A program made the translations under genes and the position numbers. Source: Xanthobacteraceae bacterium (GTDB lineage Bacteria > Pseudomonadota > Alphaproteobacteria > Rhizobiales > Xanthobacteraceae). From it: a DNA stretch of 33,964 nt. Location: assembly GCA_024508855.1 (NCBI GenBank), contig JANINJ010000053.1, positions 1 to 33,964 on the forward strand, read 5' to 3'. Within the stretch, counting starts at the first letter, position 1. Every line of letters starts with the position of its first letter. The notes under the pieces are model-generated. The model did not search any database, was not told where the DNA came from, and saw nothing but the letters and a program-made list of their open reading frames with translations. Of this stretch, positions 8,027 through 15,261 are shown piece by piece.

Positions 8027-9207
8027 GTTTCGGCCGGGCTTCGCCCTAGCGAGATCGCTTCCCACGTTGCGACGATCAGCATGATCACCGTCGTTGCCGC
8101 CGACAGCGCCAGCGGCGACAAGCCGTGCGCAAACGGGATCAGGATTATCAACAGTCCGATGCCGACAAGATGCGAGAGCTGCAGAAGCCCGCGAATGGTG
8201 TACTTGAACAGGATGACGCCGACCAGATAGAGCAGCGGGCCGCCGATCATGCTGAGCATTTCCTTGGCGCCGCTGTGGCCCATCGGATGTGCCAGCAGCA
8301 ATTCGTCGCCGACCGCCGACACGACGATGCCCGCGACGATCGGCAGGTGAAGATAGGTGTAGGCCAGCCGCGCCAGCCGCCCGGAATCGTCCGCTTGCGA
8401 GATATGTTCCGAGCCGGCCTCCGCACCGAGATGGAAATAGACCCACCACATCGCGATGCTGCCGAGCAACGCCACAATGAACCCCGCAATGGCCGGCACG
8501 GTCCATGGCGCTTCGCTGAAGGTAGCACCGGTCACCACGATGGATTCGCCCAGCGCGATGATGATGAACAGCGCGCATCGCTCGGCCAGGTGGCCGCCCT
8601 CGACGGTCCAGTCCTGAATGGTGGAAGCGCCAAGCCCCGGCGTGCGGAAGCGCATCGCCGGCCCGCAATATTCGATCACGAGCGCGGCGAGCCAGAGCGC
8701 GACCCGCGTTGCGGGGTCGGCCAACCCACCGGCAATCCAGAGCACGCCGCTGACCGACAGCCAGATCGCGATGCGGAGGAAGTTGCGGCGATGGCCGGTT
8801 TCGGACTTCGGCACCGCGAAGATGAAGTAGACGCTGCGCCCGACCTGCATGAAAACATAGGCCAGGGCAAAGGCCACGCCGCGACTGTCGAAAGCCTTAG
8901 GGATCGAGGTCGATAGCAACAGCCCCGCGATCATCATCACAAACAGCATCACCCGCACGGGCGTCTGTTCGGGATCGAGCCAGTTGGTGACCCAGGACAT
9001 GAAGACCCAGACCCACCACACGGCGAGCATCAGGATCGTGACCTGCAACACCCCGAGCGCGGTGAAATGCGCCAGCAGCGTGTGCGAAATCTGGGTGATG
9101 GCGAAGACGAAGACGAGATCGAAGAACAGTTCGACGAAGGTGACGCGATTGTGTTGATGCGGGTCGCGTTCACGCAACAACGACCTGCGATGCGCCGCCT
9201 CTGTCAT
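8002..9207 (-). CDS. Low temperature requirement A (LtrA) family membrane protein
   Basis: 401 residues, roughly 10-11 hydrophobic segments. Family landmarks are VTFVELFFDLVFVFAITQIS near the N-terminus (residues about 22-41), a polar segment DWTVEGGHLAERCALF, then IIIALGESIVVTG. LtrA was named from a Listeria gene needed for growth in the cold; its biochemical role is not established. It starts 38 bases after the bolA stop on the same strand, behind a GGAGGGG site, so the two genes are probably co-transcribed. The 3' end overlaps egtD head to head by 25 bases. Function beyond the family name is unknown. Confidence 0.9.
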   Translation of the reverse strand: MTEAAHRRSLLRERDPHQHNRVTFVELFFDLVFVFAITQISHTLLAHFTALGVLQVTILMLAVWWVWVFMSWVTNWLDPEQTPVRVMLFVMMIAGLLLSTSIPKAFDSRGVAFALAYVFMQVGRSVYFIFAVPKSETGHRRNFLRIAIWLSVSGVLWIAGGLADPATRVALWLAALVIEYCGPAMRFRTPGLGASTIQDWTVEGGHLAERCALFIIIALGESIVVTGATFSEAPWTVPAIAGFIVALLGSIAMWWVYFHLGAEAGSEHISQADDSGRLARLAYTYLHLPIVAGIVVSAVGDELLLAHPMGHSGAKEMLSMIGGPLLYLVGVILFKYTIRGLLQLSHLVGIGLLIILIPFAHGLSPLALSAATTVIMLIVATWEAISLGRSPAETHSDATSA

Positions 9208-9245
9208 CCGCCCCTGCCCCTCCTCTGCCGCGCGATGCGGTGCGG

Positions 9246-9479
9246 CTATTCCGGCACGCCGGTCTGCAAGGCCAGCGCGTGGAGCACCCCACCCATCTGC
9301 CCCCGCAGGGACTGATAGACGATCTGGTGCTGCTGGACGCGCGACTTGCCGCGGAACGACTCCGAAATCACGGTCGCCGCATAGTGGTCGCCGTCACCGG
9401 CGAGGTCGCGGATCGTCACTTCCGCATCGGGAATCGCGGCCTTGATCATGGTTTCGATGTCCCGGGCGTCCATCGGCAT
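9246..9479 (-). CDS. bolA: BolA family protein
   Basis: 77 residues, compact BolA/IbaG size. It holds IETMIKAAIPDAEVTIRDLAG, DGDHYAATVISESFRGKSR and QHQIVYQSLRGQM, the class II fold with the conserved His of the HY motif. BolA proteins share a [2Fe-2S] cluster with Grx4-type glutaredoxins and act in iron homeostasis. The ATG at 9479 has GGAGA a few bases upstream; a second in-frame ATG at 9473 is possible. Its likely partner, GrxD, is encoded at 5094-5432 on the same strand, separated by the egtB-egtD pair. ltrA follows directly. Confidence 0.92.
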   Translation of the reverse strand: MPMDARDIETMIKAAIPDAEVTIRDLAGDGDHYAATVISESFRGKSRVQQHQIVYQSLRGQMGGVLHALALQTGVPE

Positions 9480-9624
9480 TTTTCATCTCCAAACAACGGT
9501 CGGCCGGTAGCCGGCGATCTGCCGCCGGGGCCTACTCAGGCCGATTCACGATACTATATCCGATTCACCTTCAACAGCCTGTCCCGATCGCTTCAACCCG
9601 CAGCCGACCCACGAGGCTCTCCCC

Positions 9625-9990
9625 ATGAAAATCCCAGGACCAGACCATCCGATCACCATTGCACCCACCGGCAAGCGCATCCGCGTTTCCATCGGCGATA
9701 CCGTGATCGCGGACACGACCCATGCCCTGACGCTGAAGGAAGCGACCTATCCGGCGGTCCAGTATATCCCGCGCGAAGATGCCCGAATGATGAATTTGGT
9801 CCGGACCGATCGTGTGACACATTGCCCCTACAAGGGGGATGCCAACTACTTCAGCATCAAGGCCAATGGCCAGTCCATCGACAACTCGATCTGGACTTAC
9901 GAAAAGCCGTTCCCGGCCATGGCCGATATCGCCGGCCATCTGGCGTTCTATCCCGACAAGGTGAAGATCGAGGAATTGCCGCTCGAGTGA
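9625..9990 (+). CDS. DUF427 domain protein
   Basis: 121 residues covering one DUF427 domain: HPITIAPTGKRIRVSIGDTV, then VQYIPREDARM, CPYKGDANYFSI, and IAGHLAFYPDKVKIEE at the C-terminus. The family is a small all-beta fold of unknown reaction, widespread in actinobacteria and alphaproteobacteria. No signal peptide, so it is probably cytoplasmic. It is monocistronic. Upstream is a direct repeat of CCGATTCAC with a CTATAT-like box between the copies, and downstream a hairpin at 10022-10046 shared with the convergent DUF1328 gene. Confidence 0.9.
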   Translation: MKIPGPDHPITIAPTGKRIRVSIGDTVIADTTHALTLKEATYPAVQYIPREDARMMNLVRTDRVTHCPYKGDANYFSIKANGQSIDNSIWTYEKPFPAMADIAGHLAFYPDKVKIEELPLE

Positions 9991-10021
9991 GGCCCGCTCC
10001 GTCGTGATCCTCACAAAGCAA

Positions 10022-10046
10022 AATCCCGGGGTCAGGCCCCGGGATT
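10022..10046. terminator. Bidirectional terminator hairpin
   Basis: AATCCCGGGG (10022-10031) pairs with CCCCGGGATT (10037-10046) around a 5-base loop, between the converging DUF427 and DUF1328 genes. Read on the minus strand it is followed by TTTTGCTTTG, so it is the stronger terminator for DUF1328. Confidence 0.8.
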
Positions 10047-10064
10047 GCGATTGCTACCGCTTCG

Positions 10065-10238
10065 CTAGGCTCGAAAGATCGTCAGTCCCAGAATCAGCAG
10101 GACCAGGAAGATCACGACGAAGATATAGAACAGCACACGAGCAATGTCCGCGGACGCGGCGGATACGCCGGTGAAGCCCAGAAGGCCAGCCACGATCGAC
10201 ACCACCAGAAAGATCAATGCCCACTTCAGAATACTCAT
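10065..10238 (-). CDS. DUF1328 (YtjA-like) small membrane protein
   Basis: 57 residues from the ATG at 10238, which follows a strong GGAGGA site; the frame extends 22 codons upstream without homology. Two hydrophobic helices, [21 protein letters not shown] and [20 protein letters not shown], flank a short GVSAASADI loop, as in the family. The protein should sit in the inner membrane. The molecular role is unknown, but members are often among stress-induced genes in alphaproteobacteria. The upstream region carries a sequence matching an EcfG (general stress sigma factor) promoter at 10268-10292. Confidence 0.93.
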   Translation of the reverse strand: MSILKWALIFLVVSIVAGLLGFTGVSAASADIARVLFYIFVVIFLVLLILGLTIFRA

Positions 10239-10267
10239 CCGCTTGTCCTCCAGATAACTGATGCGAT

Positions 10268-10292
10268 AACAAGGAGTGAGGAACTTTGTTCC
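10268..10292 (-). promoter_or_regulatory. Putative EcfG-type general-stress promoter for DUF1328
   Basis: On the minus strand GGAAC (10292-10288), exactly 16 bases, then TGTT (10271-10268). The alphaproteobacterial EcfG consensus is GGAAC-N16/17-CGTT, so the -35 is perfect and the -10 differs in one base. It lies 30 bases before the ATG of the DUF1328 gene. Confidence 0.6.
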
Positions 10293-10417
10293 CCTGGGCG
10301 CCAAGGGAGGTGCAGGCTGATACAGCCCCCTTCGTGCCTTGCCCTGGATGCCCCGCGTTTTAGCTGCCCGTCCCGCCGCGTGACTTAACTACTGCGCGGC
10401 CGGCTGCAGGAGCCCGC

Positions 10418-11602
10418 ATGAAATCGATCGCCCACGTCGCACCCGAAACCGGCCATGAGGCGACCCCTGCTGTTACCGGGCGCAACAATGCATTGGATCG
10501 TGCGCGAACGTTCCTCACCATCATCGTCCTGATTCACCATGCCGTAATCCCCTACACTTATTTCGGTCACACCGACCCGACGTCATGGATCGGATTCGAC
10601 GCCATCGTCCTCGCCACCGACAGCTTCTTCATGGCGATGTTCTTCATGCTGTCGGGGCTGTTCGTGTGGCCCAGCCTCGCACGCCGCGTCCCATGGGCCT
10701 TCACGCGCGACCGCGCACTGCGGCTGCTGCTGCCGTTCGCGATCGCCGCGCTGACCGTGATCCCGATCGCCTATTATGCCATTGCGCTGCGCCAGGACCC
10801 GAGCCTGCGCTTCACCGACTTCTGGTGGAAGACGGTGACCGTGGGGCCGTGGCCGAGCGGCCCGGTGTGGTTCACCTGGGTGCTGTTCGTGTTCGATTTT
10901 CTCGCCGGCTTCACGTTCCGGACCAACGAGCGCAGCCTCGACGGCATCAACAGGCTATCCGGCCGCGGCTTCGACCGGCCGGCGATCTTCTTCCTGTTTC
11001 TCGTCGCGGTGACCGCCATCGTCTACGTGCCCTCGCGCCTGTATTACGGGCCGAGCTACTGGTTCGAATTCGGTCCGTTCTCGGTGCAGGCCAGCCGCGT
11101 GCTGCTGTACGCTGCATATTTCTTCATCGGTGCCGGCATCGGCGTGGCGAGTTTCAGCCGCGGCGTGTTCAGTGCCGACGGACGGCTGGCGAAAAGCACG
11201 TGGGGATGGTTCGCGGTGACGCTGGTGCCCTACTGCCTGTTATGGGGCCTGATCTATATCAAGCGCGAGGTCCTCGGGAATCCGGACGACCTGCCGATGT
11301 GGTATGAAGCGAGTTACAGCATCCTCTTCGTCATCTTCAGCGCCGCGATCACGTTCGCGATCATGGGCTACTTCCTGCATTACAAGAAGAGCGGCCGAAG
11401 CATGCTCGATCCCCTGCAGCACGACGCCTACGGCATCTTCCTCGTCCACTACCCGTTCGTGCTGTGGATTCAATACTGGCTGTACGACTTCCACTGGCCC
11501 GCCATCGTCAAGGCATTGATCGCCTTCGTTGCCACGCTGATCGTGAGCTGGGCTGCGACCGCGCTGCTGCGGAAAATTCCCGGCTCGCAACACGTGCTCT
11601 GA
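10418..11602 (+). CDS. Membrane acyltransferase (acyltransferase-3 / OpgC-like)
   Basis: 394 residues with about ten hydrophobic segments. The N-terminal region has ALDRARTFLTIIVLIHHAVIPY, with the conserved His-His of acyltransferase-3 enzymes, then FFMAMFFMLSGLFVWPSL and RDRALRLLLPFAIAA. The C-terminal region YGIFLVHYPFVLWIQYWL also fits the family. These integral membrane enzymes transfer acyl groups to sugars, glucans or other envelope molecules, or export modified products. Proteins of this type are sometimes labelled glucan biosynthesis protein. Substrate is unknown. A GCAGGAG site precedes the ATG. No glucan genes lie nearby. Confidence 0.85.
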   Translation: MKSIAHVAPETGHEATPAVTGRNNALDRARTFLTIIVLIHHAVIPYTYFGHTDPTSWIGFDAIVLATDSFFMAMFFMLSGLFVWPSLARRVPWAFTRDRALRLLLPFAIAALTVIPIAYYAIALRQDPSLRFTDFWWKTVTVGPWPSGPVWFTWVLFVFDFLAGFTFRTNERSLDGINRLSGRGFDRPAIFFLFLVAVTAIVYVPSRLYYGPSYWFEFGPFSVQASRVLLYAAYFFIGAGIGVASFSRGVFSADGRLAKSTWGWFAVTLVPYCLLWGLIYIKREVLGNPDDLPMWYEASYSILFVIFSAAITFAIMGYFLHYKKSGRSMLDPLQHDAYGIFLVHYPFVLWIQYWLYDFHWPAIVKALIAFVATLIVSWAATALLRKIPGSQHVL

Positions 11603-11659
11603 AGCAGGATTTTCCACGCACATCCATTTGAGAAGAACGCGCCGTCAATGCGCGTCGGC

Positions 11660-11713
11660 GGCCTATGCGTTCTGCGCGCGCAAGATCAGCATCCTTGATC
11701 GTTGCCATAGGCC
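11660..11713 (+). repeat. Nested inverted repeats between the acyltransferase gene and soxC
   Basis: GGCCTATG (11660-11667) and CATAGGCC (11706-11713) are perfect 8-base complements. Inside lie the palindrome TGCGCGCGCA (11673-11682) and GATCA (11684-11688) pairing with TGATC (11696-11700). No uridine tract follows. This could be a factor-assisted terminator for the acyltransferase gene, a structured leader, or a protein site. The 235-base gap holds no other gene I can support. Confidence 0.5.
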
Positions 11714-11837
11714 ACAGGCTTTCGCACTATGATGCGTCGATCGAAGCGATGGCTTCGCGACATGCATCAGGTTCCGCTGTTCAAATAATGGCGGACGAGT
11801 TCGACTCTCAAAGCGAAATATGTTCGCGGAGAAAATC

Positions 11838-13118
11838 ATGGATCAGAAACGCAAGGATTCCGCATCCCGTTCGCGGCGCCGTTTCCTGACAGACAGCACG
11901 GCGATCATCGGCGGTGCAGTGGCGGCCGCAGCGGCGCCGGCCGGCGCATTGGCCGACGACAAGGCGCCCTCCAACGGTAATCTGCCGCCCAACGTTCCCG
12001 AGTGGATGAAGGCGCCCGGCGCGGATGTCGGCAGCCAGCCTTACGGAACGCCGTCGCCGTTCGAAAAGAATGTCATCCGCAACATTCCAAAGAACCAGCC
12101 GCAATATACGTCGTCGGCCAGCCGCACACCGATCCAGGATCTCGACGGCATCATCACGCCCAACGGCCTGTTCTACGAACGCCATCACGGCGGCATTCCG
12201 GAGATCGATCCTGCGCAGCACCGGCTGATGATTCATGGACTGGTCGATAAGCCGCTCGTGCTGACGGTCGAGGACGTGCGGCGCTTTCCCTCGCAATCCC
12301 GCATTCACTTTCTCGAATGCTCGGGCAATCCCAGTTACACGGCGATGAAAGGCAAGACGGCATCCGATCTCGTGGGGCTCGTCAGTTGCGGCGAATGGAC
12401 CGGCGTGCCGCTGAAGATTTTGCTGCAGGAAGCGGGGATAAAGCCGGGAGCGAAATGGGTGATCGCCGAGGGCGCCGACGCAGCGGCGATGACCCGCAGC
12501 ATCCCGATCGAGAAATGCCTCGACGACGCCATGATCGTCTACAGCCAGAACGGCGAACGCTTGCGGCCCGCGCAAGGCTATCCGCTACGCGTCTTTCTGC
12601 CCGGCTTCGAAGGCAACATGAACATCAAGTGGGTTCGCCGGCTGCATATCACCGACGAGCCGGTCTATTCGCGCGAAGAGACCTCGAAATACACAGACCT
12701 GTTGCCGAGCGGAAAGGCGCGGCAGTTCACCTTCTACATGGAGGCGAAGTCGATCATTACGCGCCCTTCCGGCACGCAGAAGATCGAAAAAGGCTTCAAC
12801 GAGATCACCGGCATCGCCTGGAGCGGTCACGGCAAGATCGCCAAGGTCGATGTATCCGTCGACGGCGGCAAGAGCTGGAAGGCGGCAACCTTGCAGGAGC
12901 CCGTCCTCACGCGCGCGCTGACGCGCTTTCGCCTGCCATGGACATGGGACGGATCGCCCGTGGTCATTATGAGCCGCGCCACGGACGAGACCGGCTACGT
13001 GCAGCCGTCGTTCGAGGAACTGACCAAGCCGCGCGGCCTGAACTCGTTCTATCACAACAACGCGATCATGCGCTGGCAGATCGCTGCAAATGGGGAGGTG
13101 ACCAATGGCAACGCTTAA
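11838..13118 (+). CDS. soxC: Sulfite dehydrogenase, molybdenum subunit SoxC
   Basis: 426 residues from ATG 11838, behind a GGAGA site; an ATG six codons earlier is weaker. A twin-arginine signal (SRRRFLTDS, residues 12-20) precedes a hydrophobic stretch, as for a folded cofactor protein sent to the periplasm. The oxidoreductase molybdopterin domain has DGIITPNGLFYERHHGG and the molybdenum-ligating Cys161 in RIHFLECSGNP. The Mo-co oxidoreductase dimerisation domain follows, with ISGLAW-like ITGIAWSGHGKIAKVDVSVDGG. SoxC with SoxD oxidises sulfane sulfur or sulfite and passes electrons to cytochrome c. The gene overlaps soxD by 14 bases. No soxXYZAB genes are in the window. Confidence 0.92.
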   Translation: MDQKRKDSASRSRRRFLTDSTAIIGGAVAAAAAPAGALADDKAPSNGNLPPNVPEWMKAPGADVGSQPYGTPSPFEKNVIRNIPKNQPQYTSSASRTPIQDLDGIITPNGLFYERHHGGIPEIDPAQHRLMIHGLVDKPLVLTVEDVRRFPSQSRIHFLECSGNPSYTAMKGKTASDLVGLVSCGEWTGVPLKILLQEAGIKPGAKWVIAEGADAAAMTRSIPIEKCLDDAMIVYSQNGERLRPAQGYPLRVFLPGFEGNMNIKWVRRLHITDEPVYSREETSKYTDLLPSGKARQFTFYMEAKSIITRPSGTQKIEKGFNEITGIAWSGHGKIAKVDVSVDGGKSWKAATLQEPVLTRALTRFRLPWTWDGSPVVIMSRATDETGYVQPSFEELTKPRGLNSFYHNNAIMRWQIAANGEVTNGNA

Positions 13119-13671
13119 GGTCGCTTTCGCCGCCGCCATGCTGTCGCTCGGAATGAGCGCCACCGCCAGCGCGCAGACGCATTACGGTATCGGCCGCCCC
13201 GCAACCGCAGCAGAGATCGCCGGCTGGAACATCGACATCAATCGTGAGGGTACGAACCTGCCGCCCGGAAGCGGCAACGTAGCGCATGGGCGCGAGGTGT
13301 TCGAAGCACAGTGTTCATCCTGTCACGGCAACAAGGGCGAAGGCGGTATCGGCGACAAGCTGGTCGGAGGTCAAGGCACCCTCGCCTCGGCAAAACCGAT
13401 CAAGACGGTCGGCAGCTATTGGCCGTATGCGACGACGCTGTTCGACTATATCCGCCGGGCGATGCCGCTCAACGCGCCGCAGTCCCTGAGTAACGACGAT
13501 GTCTATGCGCTCTCGGCGTATCTTCTAAGCTTGAACGGCATCGTGCCCGATACCGCGACCCTCGACGCCAAGTCGCTCGCTGCCATCAAGATGCCGAACC
13601 GCGACGGCTTCGTCGCCGATCCGCGACCCGACGTCAAAGACAAGCGGTGCATGAAAGACTGCAAGCCCTGA
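13105..13671 (+). CDS. soxD: Sulfite dehydrogenase, cytochrome c subunit SoxD (monohaem)
   Basis: 188 residues with a signal peptide (cleavage near ASA-QT, residue 23). The SoxD-specific segment IGRPATAAEIAGWNIDI is followed by GTNLPPGSGNVAHGREVF and a single haem-c site C70-S-S-C73-H74. The likely axial Met is in RRAMPLNAPQSL. It accepts electrons from the SoxC molybdenum centre in the periplasm. Paracoccus SoxD is about twice as long with two haems; this shorter form has one. Its ATG lies inside the end of soxC behind a strong GGGAGGTGA site, which implies coupled translation. Confidence 0.9.
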   Translation: MATLKVAFAAAMLSLGMSATASAQTHYGIGRPATAAEIAGWNIDINREGTNLPPGSGNVAHGREVFEAQCSSCHGNKGEGGIGDKLVGGQGTLASAKPIKTVGSYWPYATTLFDYIRRAMPLNAPQSLSNDDVYALSAYLLSLNGIVPDTATLDAKSLAAIKMPNRDGFVADPRPDVKDKRCMKDCKP

Positions 13672-13672
13672 T

Positions 13673-13724
13673 CGCGGGCCGTCATCGTCGCCTGAAACGC
13701 GGCGAGTGGGCCCGCGCGTGTTTT
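13673..13724 (+). terminator. Probable terminator after soxD
   Basis: CGCGGGCC (13673-13680) pairs with GGCCCGCG (13709-13716). An inner stem TCGCC/GGCGA (13688-13692, 13701-13705) is nested inside, and CGTGTTTT follows at 13717-13724. It begins two bases after the soxD stop. Confidence 0.65.
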
Positions 13725-13757
13725 ACAAAAATGTGATCCCGCACAGTCTACTCGTAC

Positions 13758-13784
13758 GGAACCCTTTCCTGACGGGCAGGTTCC
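13758..13784 (+). promoter_or_regulatory. GGAACC-N15-GGTTCC dyad upstream of the MHS transporter
   Basis: GGAACC at 13758-13763 and GGTTCC at 13779-13784 form a perfect inverted repeat about 60-85 bases before the transporter start. Read either way it also gives GGAAC-N16-GGTT, close to an EcfG promoter but with a mismatched -10. It may be an operator or a weak stress promoter. Confidence 0.35.
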
Positions 13785-13868
13785 TTCTGCAAGTTCCTTC
13801 ACAAATCATGTCGCGGCGTTAACAGCGTCAATGGAGGGCACGCCGTGGCTCATCCGGAGAACTGTGCC

Positions 13869-15212
13869 ATGACCTCCGCAAACATCGACTCGCCTGCTAT
13901 TTCCGCATCCGAACATCAAACACAACTCCGCCGTGCCGTCCTCGCATCGACCATCGGGACCGCGATCGAGTGGTACGACTTCTTCCTCTACAGTACGGTC
14001 ACCGGACTGGTATTCGCCAAACTGTTCTTTCCACATTCAGATCCTTGGGTCGGAACGCTCGAGGCCTTTGCTATTTACGCAGTGGGCTTCATTGCGCGAC
14101 CAATCGGCGCTGCAATTTTCGGTCATTACGGCGACCGCATTGGCCGTAAATCGACTCTGATTGCGACGCTACTGCTGATGGGATTGGCAACCTTCGCTGT
14201 TGCGCTTGTCCCGACCTACGCGACAATCGGAATCTGGGGCGCGGTGCTGCTCACGGTCCTGCGATTCATCCAGGGAATCGGCGTCGGCGGCGAATGGGGC
14301 GGCTCCGTATTGCTGTCGATGGAGTGGGCGCGCACCAACCATTCCCGAGGATTTATCGCCTCATGGCCACAGTTCGGCGTGCCTTGCGGGCTTTTCGTGG
14401 CCAACCTCGCCGTACTGGCGTTCAGCCAGATGTCGGGCGAACAATTCCTCGCCTGGGGATGGCGCATTCCATTCCTGTTGAGCCTCATCCTCGTGGCCGT
14501 GGGCCTCTATATCCGGCTGGGTATTCAGGAAACGCCCGTTTTCGCAAAACTGCTTGCAGAACGCCGGATCGAGCGCGCACCGATTCTCGAAGTCATCAAA
14601 CGTCAGCCGCGCCAGATTTTGCAATCGGCGTTCGCGCGCATGGCCGAGCAGGCTCCGTTCTATATCTTCACAGCCTTCATCTTCTCTTATGGGACTGGAA
14701 CGCTGCACGTTTCGCGCGACTTCCTGCTGACCGCAGTGCTGGTCGCGTCGGTGGTCTCGTTCTTCTCGATTCCGTTCTTCGGATATCTGTCCGATCGCAT
14801 CGGGCGGAAGGCCATGTATATGATCGGTGCGTTGGTAACCGGCGTGTTCGGCTTCATCTATTTCGGCATGCTGAACACCGGTGTGGCGTGGATCATCTTC
14901 TTCGCCATCGTGCTGTCGTTGATCCCGCACGATATGATGTACGGTCCGCAAGCCGCCCTGATTGCGGAAAGCTTTACCGGGCGCCTGCGCTATAGCGGAG
15001 CCTCGCTCGGCTATCAGCTTGCGTCGGTTATCGCCGGAGGACCCGCGCCGCTGATCGCGGCATGGCTGTTCGGCCGATATCAGACCTCCTACGCGATCGC
15101 GATCTATATCGCTTGTTGCGCCGTGATCAGTCTGATTGCAACGGCGCTGATGACCGACTTCACCGGCAAGGATATCAGCCGCGAATACGAAGAACGCCAC
15201 GCGACGGCGTGA
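13869..15212 (+). CDS. MFS transporter, metabolite:H+ symporter (MHS/ProP-ShiA) family
   Basis: 447 residues from ATG 13869 (GGAGA, spacing 8). A GTG at 13845, eight codons earlier with a GGAGGG site 6 bases away, is an equally arguable start. Twelve membrane helices are expected. Family motifs are GTAIEWYDFFLYSTVTGLVF in helix 1, FGHYGDRIGRKSTL after helix 2, FIQGIGVGGEWGGSVLL in helix 4, and the second-half copy FGYLSDRIGRKAMYM. Members take up small organic acids, proline/betaine, shikimate or citrate with protons; the substrate here cannot be told from sequence. It is downstream of soxCD but separated by a terminator, so a functional link is not shown. Confidence 0.9.
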   Translation: MTSANIDSPAISASEHQTQLRRAVLASTIGTAIEWYDFFLYSTVTGLVFAKLFFPHSDPWVGTLEAFAIYAVGFIARPIGAAIFGHYGDRIGRKSTLIATLLLMGLATFAVALVPTYATIGIWGAVLLTVLRFIQGIGVGGEWGGSVLLSMEWARTNHSRGFIASWPQFGVPCGLFVANLAVLAFSQMSGEQFLAWGWRIPFLLSLILVAVGLYIRLGIQETPVFAKLLAERRIERAPILEVIKRQPRQILQSAFARMAEQAPFYIFTAFIFSYGTGTLHVSRDFLLTAVLVASVVSFFSIPFFGYLSDRIGRKAMYMIGALVTGVFGFIYFGMLNTGVAWIIFFAIVLSLIPHDMMYGPQAALIAESFTGRLRYSGASLGYQLASVIAGGPAPLIAAWLFGRYQTSYAIAIYIACCAVISLIATALMTDFTGKDISREYEERHATA

Positions 15213-15261
15213 CGTCGATCTGTCACACGCTATATCGAGAACAGAGGGCGCGGCAGAGCAA

